Shown piece after piece: positions 58,701-64,000 of a stretch of DNA of 64,000 nt (within the stretch, counting starts at the first letter, position 1; every line of letters begins with the position of its first letter). The position numbers were made by a program, and so were the translations under genes. The DNA is from Kalmusia sp. IMI 367209. Lineage: Eukaryota > Ascomycota > Dothideomycetes > Pleosporales > Didymosphaeriaceae. Location of the stretch: NCBI GenBank assembly GCA_027946365.1, contig JAPEUQ010000002.1, positions 1,736,001-1,800,000 of the forward strand, in the 5' to 3' direction. The notes under the pieces were generated by a model. The model did no database searches. It saw only the letters and a program-made list of their open reading frames with translations, and was not told the DNA's origin.

Positions 58701-60716
58701 TCGGATCCAGCTTGACCACACGCTTGTCGACCTACGTAGACAGCTAGTAGTCCGGCACGGTCAAGAGTCAAGACTGGTGGATTGGCAGATGGTAGGGCAG
58801 ACGGATGGATAACACCAACCTTGTTTCGGCCGCAAAGGCCTGCCAAGTATGCCAGGTCCGAGAACTCGGCAGGTGAGATAACCTAAGAATAACAATTTTA
58901 GTACAGGCCTATATCCCTCACCTCTTCGAATCGACTTATTTAAACGGGTTTACGTACCTTTGTGACATCTCCACAGTCAGCATAGCGATGATCAGAGTTG
59001 ACGGCGTCAATGTCAAAGCTAATGACCTGAGTCTTGATACCACCAGAAAGCAGGCAGGCGCGAACGACGGGCCGCTCAGATGCCATGACAAGACCATTAT
59101 TGTTCTCATTCGACCACCTCAGAAGGCCCCCCGCGTCAAAAGCATCGAAGAAGTCCTGGTCGACAAGTCCTGAGGTCGTCTGGACTGGTGAAATGACTGG
59201 CTCCATAGTGATAAGATTTCGAAGTTCATGGACCTTTAGGGACCCTACGTATGGCAATTGGTCTTGATCGTGCATTGAAAGCTTGAGGTGCTTTGCTTTC
59301 TCGATGACCAATCCAAAGAGCAGACGAGAGCCTTCAAGGAGTCGGGTAGAATCATTATTCACAACACGAAGGGGAACAATGTCTTTGAGGACCTCGTAAA
59401 TACACTGCACGATTGCAGCACGCTCGGAGGCTTGAGGCGTTTCTCCACGCATCAGAATTTGCACAGCACGAACAGCTGGCGGGAACTTCGTAAGTAGCAT
59501 GAGAATGTGAAGGACTGCATCTTGCTCCTGTTCTTCCATTTTCTGAGGGTGAACTAGGCCAGCGAACATTCGCAATGGGGATAGGAAGTTCGCAAGACCT
59601 CGTTCTGAGTGACCCGCAGGGTGCTCCCAACTATGACTCTATCGATAGATTGCGTCTTTGCCTTCGGCTTTAACAACGAAATCGGCAAGGTTACTGGGCG
59701 CAAATCGGACGACGGCATATAAATTGAGCACCCCATTGATCATGCAGTCTTCTAGGCCAGTAGCTTGTAGTGTGGCACCCCGATTATGCGCTGTAATATG
59801 AATCGGCATCTCGGATATATGCATGTCGATCATGGTCCTACGGAGATTCGAGTGTGGTGAGGAATTTTCTGAGTTGTTAGTGTTGCTATGCCGCCGCGAA
59901 GCGCACAAAGCGACGACTGGAAGCTTGAGGTAAGGAGTGTTGGAACTGGAGAACTATGGTGGCTCCTCAACCCCACCAATCACAAAGAGTTGGCTTGTCG
60001 CTGTCTCGGCTGGAAAGTGCTGCTGCACTGCTCGCGTGACTGCTTCTCGGGTCGCCTCATCTACAGAGAGACTGACGACCTTGTTAGTACCAAAGACAAC
60101 CACGACAGTTTCAAGCGCAGAACTGTCTGCGTTAACCTCGCTAAGGACTGCATTTGAGTCGATCTTCTGTGCGAAACTACAATTGCAGTAGACGGCATGT
60201 GTATCCTCGGGCGATGCTTCCGCGATGAGCTGTACACCAAGATGCTGTTCAACTTGGTAACGCAGCTCCTTGAGAGTGCTCTCCAGTGTGATCGTATTGC
60301 CTGAGAGTAGCGGAATATCATTTACATCCGGGTGAGAGCGAGCTAGCTCCGGTGTAATGATGCGAATTTGTAGAGAATTGCCGGTAACCTGTGGACCAAG
60401 AAGGGGAACTATAAGTACTTGGCGTGATGTCTAGCTGCGAAGCCGACACTACTACGCGCCCACCAATGACAGCAAAGATTGAGTCTCCAGGCCCCGACAG
60501 CACGTCGCCGAGTAAATCTTCTGTATCTAGGACAGGGCCGTCGGCCGAATTGAGATGAAGTTGAATGTCGGCATCGGGGTCTGCATGGCTAAGAGTTGAC
60601 AAGCGGCCTTTGATCTTGTGTAACAAGGCAGAACAGAGCTGCTTCGGTGAAAGCACGATGAGTAGGCGCATCACTCGCCCATCGGGGAGAGCAACTGACA
60701 CAGTGTACCGCGCCAT
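55764..60716 (-). CDS. E2-E3 hybrid: Ubl modules, split VWA, U-box and UBC domain
   Basis: A giant ubiquitin-system protein, about 1534 codons. Exons (minus): 60716-60456, 60388-59972, 59923-58958, 58882-57739, 57697-56249, 56181-55899, 55848-55764. The N-terminal 87 residues (MARYTVSVALPDGRVMRLLI) and the next 100 look ubiquitin-like. A VWA MIDAS motif (MLCVDASSSMDS) sits near residue 668. The U-box (PMDYLCPISTDLMEDPVLTV, then GFTYERKNIERWL) is at about 855-925, followed by another beta-grasp-like stretch. The rest of the VWA fold (LGLVTF, GDTALWDAL, ICLSDGED) comes at about 1150-1260. The E2 domain (about 1375-1530) has YHPNI and the catalytic Cys in GRICHSIF. Known chemistry: E2 carries ubiquitin as a thioester and the U-box recruits E2; having both in one chain suggests self-contained ligation. 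Oddities: an in-frame TAG at 59639-59641, a doubtful 48-base intron (59924-59971), and a frame switch at 57698-57738. Confidence 0.85.
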
Positions 60717-61408
60717 TGGCGCCACGGAGGAGGTGCGAGCTTGGTGGTATCGAAGGTGTATGTCGAACGGTAGGTGATGGGGTGGAGTTAGGAGGGTTTG
60801 AGGCTGGGAGGGCGAGGTGGTGCGCGGCGCGTCTTGTACGAGGTAGTGCAAGGTGCGCCCAGGCGTTTCAGCACAAAAAGCAAGAGTGAATAGCAACCAC
60901 GAGTAGATTCGTAGCTGGTAGGCTTCGAAGATATCCGTCTGGTAATGCGCGAGGTGTATGCTTGTGGTTAGGTAGATTTGAGCGTTGGCAAGGCTGAGGA
61001 TGGGCGACGCGACTTATAAGCAGCTGGAAGCAGGAGCAGCCAGAGGCAAGCGCACGGGGCGTGCGGGCACGTGGACACGCGCGGTAGTGAAAGTTTGCTC
61101 AAGTGTGGTCAGAGCAGCAGGAAGGGAACTCGCAAGCAGCTTCGCGGCCGGCGCGCTTGCTATGACGAAGTCAAGAGCAAGAGACGGAATCACCTATACG
61201 AGGAAATGCAGCAAGAAATGTGCCACTGTGCTCGAACGAAAGCCAGGGGCCTAGTCAACAGTATTACCAATAGCGAAGCATCAGAACTTCCCCAGTCCAT
61301 GAATACCAGCATCCACCGAAGACGACGACCTGATCATTATAAGGGTATCTTTTTATTACTCACATACCAAACAAACGCCTTCCTTGTGCACCCCAAATTC
61401 TCATACTT
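60717..61408. other. intergenic, E2-E3 gene promoter
   Basis: 692 bases between the 671-residue protein's 3' end and the E2-E3 start. The minus frame is open upstream of 60716 to 60896 (with an ATG there), but those codons are Pro/Thr-rich leader-like sequence. GC-rich from 61010 to 61180; no distinct motif. Confidence 0.4.
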
Positions 61409-63424
61409 TTAAAAATTCGTCGAGATATCCGCCTCCTTCACACTACTCCCTGCCCTTCCCCCACCATCAGCCCCAAACATCGCCTCCAACCTTGCAAAAC
61501 TCCTTTTCCTCTGCAGCCTACTCTCCTCCTCGATCGCCCTCGAGTCAATCCCACTACTCCTTCTCCTTACAATCCCCGAGACCGCATACCGAGCTGCGTT
61601 CAGAGGATTCGACACTTCAGCATAGGGGCTGATAGGCGACTGGACCACGCTCATATTGATTTGACGAGCATGGAACTCCGCAAGCGAATTATGCGGCCCC
61701 GGCTGCACAGAAACAGGGCAGGGGCCTGGGCGACTAGAGCGACGGCTAGCACCTGAACTGGAGCGGGATGCCATGGCCGGATGTTTTGTTGGCGAGGGGA
61801 TAGCTGTGGACTTTTGGGATGAGCGAGTTGAAGCCGAGCGAAAAAAATCGTTCTCAAATGTAGCCGACGTAGAATATTTCAATGGACTGAGAGGGGAAGG
61901 CGGCATGGGTGGCATGGGAGACATCGATCGCATGGACAGGGTCAACGATCGTGGAGACGAGGGCCGCTGTGGGGTCCGAGGGCGTGGAGGCCGGAATGTA
62001 GGACAATGGCATTCGCAGTGTGTCAACGGTTGGCCAGTTCCTGGGTGTAGCAACGGCTGTGATGGCGGAGGCGGCTCGTCCAAACCCCTGAACACATCCT
62101 CATAATTGCCACAGGAGTTGAGGTCTCGCTGTGCGCCTGAGGTCCCAGAATTGCGGTATGAGTTTGCCGCTGCAGAAGTAGTCAATTCTTCCTCAACCAT
62201 AGATGGCAACCTCCGGATAGCGCTATCGAACAGCGAGCGTAGTGGTGCAGGTACGCGAGCATCAGATGCGGAATTGAAGGTGGATGAATCGCGGTGACCC
62301 AAAGGTGGTTGCGCGTATGACGCCGGCGGTTGCGCTAGGCCCACTGTGGCAATTTTGGGTGATGGCTTTTCCTTCAACAAGTCGATCAAGTCGATCAACG
62401 CTCCATTCTCATTTCGGAGGCGCACTATCTCCGACCGGTAATAGCGGTTGTGGGTCCTGAATTCTGTGGTGCTGAATAAACGCTCGTCTTCCTCATCCAA
62501 GCTCCCGGTATCATCACCTTCAAGAAGCGCACGTAACAGCGGCAAAGCTGGTGGATCTGGGAACATGCCATATCGAACAAGGGGTACAGGTCGTTCTAAG
62601 AGCATCGCGTCCCAAAGATACGTTAAGCGAAGAGCTTGCTTGGTCTCCTTCGGGAGCTGCTCGCTGGTCGATCGCACGACTAATGGTGTCCCAAGACGCA
62701 TGTGCTCAATGCGGGGAGCAATGACTTGAACCAAATGACCGCGTACTCGGGTAATAATCTCATCTCGCCATTTTTCGAAAGTCGACTCTGTTGTAGGTTT
62801 GACACGTTGAGCTATCTCGAAAATTCCATGCAATATGCCTTGTAACGAGTCCAAAATCGCTAACTCGTTCTTGCCTGCTACTTTTCCTTTGAGGATTACA
62901 GTGGCCACTTCCGTCCAACGCATCTGCTCAGGATCGCTCAGTTTGATGAGGTACGCGTACACCGTGGCTCGCTCTAGCAGTAATCGGTCACAGATGGTGT
63001 CTAGGACGACAAGATCAGGACCATAAACGTTACTTTCTGCCAGTAGTTTCCCTAGGGTGATCCACCCAAGCATGTCCATAGAATCGATAGGCTGGTACCA
63101 CAGCGCAGGCGACTCAGGAAACTCAACAGTCTCGAAGTAGAGGATCCAAACCAACAAGTTGCTTACTTGAGTAGCATCGAGAGAGTTGACATACCTTAAC
63201 GCAAGCTGTGAATTGTCAGGCGATGTCGGGCAAGGCTTCCCTAACATTCGGAGAGAGTCAGATGTGCCTGTAGATTGGTGTCGCTTTTTCCGCGTTCTAC
63301 GAAAAATTGAGAATAGTCGATGCAGCCTAGTGTGGACCCTCAGTGCCGACGGCGACTCTACCAAAGTGTCATCACTAGCAGCTCCAGTGCAACGGTTGAA
63401 GATTGGTTTCATGGATAAAGACAT
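61409..63424 (-). CDS. proline/serine-rich protein of unknown function
   Basis: 671 residues, single exon, not recognised. Residues 1-330 are helical and globular-looking, with LVVLDTICDRLLLERATVYA and RVRGHLVQVIAPRIEHMRLG. A predicted coiled coil lies near 340-370 (VRLRNENGALIDLIDLLKEK). The C-terminal 300 residues are low-complexity Pro/Ser/Arg-rich with SMSPMPPMPPSPLSPL and many SP/TP sites, resembling phosphoregulated cytoskeletal, polarity or signalling adaptors. No signal peptide or membrane segment. It lies upstream of the E2-E3 hybrid on the same strand, 692 bases apart, so a functional link is possible but unsupported. Confidence 0.8.
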   Translation of the reverse strand: MSLSMKPIFNRCTGAASDDTLVESPSALRVHTRLHRLFSIFRRTRKKRHQSTGTSDSLRMLGKPCPTSPDNSQLALRYVNSLDATQVSNLLVWILYFETVEFPESPALWYQPIDSMDMLGWITLGKLLAESNVYGPDLVVLDTICDRLLLERATVYAYLIKLSDPEQMRWTEVATVILKGKVAGKNELAILDSLQGILHGIFEIAQRVKPTTESTFEKWRDEIITRVRGHLVQVIAPRIEHMRLGTPLVVRSTSEQLPKETKQALRLTYLWDAMLLERPVPLVRYGMFPDPPALPLLRALLEGDDTGSLDEEDERLFSTTEFRTHNRYYRSEIVRLRNENGALIDLIDLLKEKPSPKIATVGLAQPPASYAQPPLGHRDSSTFNSASDARVPAPLRSLFDSAIRRLPSMVEEELTTSAAANSYRNSGTSGAQRDLNSCGNYEDVFRGLDEPPPPSQPLLHPGTGQPLTHCECHCPTFRPPRPRTPQRPSSPRSLTLSMRSMSPMPPMPPSPLSPLKYSTSATFENDFFRSASTRSSQKSTAIPSPTKHPAMASRSSSGASRRSSRPGPCPVSVQPGPHNSLAEFHARQINMSVVQSPISPYAEVSNPLNAARYAVSGIVRRRSSGIDSRAIEEESRLQRKRSFARLEAMFGADGGGRAGSSVKEADISTNF

Positions 63425-64000
63425 AGCTGATCGTTCGCCTGAATATACTCGATTATGTTTTTAAAATCTCCAGTAGTCAAGAGCCCCGGTAGAGCCAGAT
63501 TTCGGAAGCCTACTATGGTGACTGAAAGCAACCAAAAAGCATGTCACACGGCGTTGTGAATGCCACAGCGGTATTGGTAAAGAGCTGAAGTTTCGTGGTT
63601 GTATTAGCACCCACGATGCTGCTAGGCCATGAATTTAATACAATTCACCTCTCACGCCACGCAGATGCTGTACTGTTGTGTCATATCTATTTGGCTCCGA
63701 TCAAGCCGCGTAACGCCCTACCATGTGAAATGTCCATGTTGGTGAGCCAGACAGGCTTCACTATGTATCTCTTCAATCCTCCTCATGCGCCATTGCTTCG
63801 TCATTGAATATCTTCGGTAAAAAGAATTTCGTGTTTTCGTATACCAGGAACGTAACGATGGCCGTCGGTATAACGCGCAACGTATTCGGTACAACTCTAT
63901 CCCTTTGTTAGCTTATCGCCTTTACCTCCGCTTGATTCATCCATAGTTAACGTACCCTTTATAGAATGCCAAAAACCCCTCGTTCTTCCACGTCTTCCTC
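63425..64000. other. intergenic to window end
   Basis: Upstream region of the 671-residue protein. A plus frame at 63595-63807 has no recognisable content. Nothing else supported. Confidence 0.4.

Overview
The window is nuclear DNA of a filamentous ascomycete (Pezizomycotina, probably a dothideomycete; the class is an inference). The genes carry short GT-AG introns of about 45-100 bases with CTAAC/CTGAC-like branch points. The families present are typical of moulds: NACHT/STAND, HET, a fungal rhodopsin-domain membrane protein, GH64, GH79 and P450, next to conserved genes for cardiolipin synthase, MTO1, mitochondrial SSB and WDR70. All exon joins were made by eye from splice motifs and phase continuity.

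Layout. 1.5-4.9 kb: a NACHT/STAND NTPase. 6.6-7.4 kb: a decayed short-chain dehydrogenase. 7.9-18 kb: a conserved, mostly mitochondrial block with CRD1, a small GPI-like secreted protein, a BBE-type FAD oxidase, MTO1, RIM1 (mtSSB) and WDR70. 18-24 kb: an atypical SDR, an unknown protein and a PAP2 lipid phosphatase. 24-42 kb: an accessory stretch with a HET protein, a C2H2 zinc-finger protein, an 800-residue protein with a Cys/His cluster, an intron-rich sugar-type MFS transporter, a CorA-like membrane protein and a kinase-ankyrin protein. 42-53 kb: GH64, GH79, and a divergent rhodopsin-domain/P450 pair. 53.7-63.4 kb: a large secreted protein, a giant ubiquitin-system protein and a proline/serine-rich protein of unknown function.

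The most striking locus is 55764-60716 (minus). One gene model joins ubiquitin-like N-terminal modules, a von Willebrand A domain whose MIDAS motif is separated from the rest of the fold, a U-box lying inside that separation, and a C-terminal E2 (UBC) domain with an intact HPN motif and catalytic cysteine. It reads as a self-contained E2-E3 ubiquitin ligase. It has an in-frame TAG and one ambiguous frame switch that must be resolved.

Several otherwise well-preserved genes (NACHT, MTO1, PAP2, HET) are broken by single-base frame changes, several at homopolymers. This looks more like assembly or sequencing error than independent decay, and it affects how all gene models here should be read. NACHT, HET and the divergent kinase suggest self/non-self recognition or stress signalling, but there is no recognisable biosynthetic cluster beyond the single P450.
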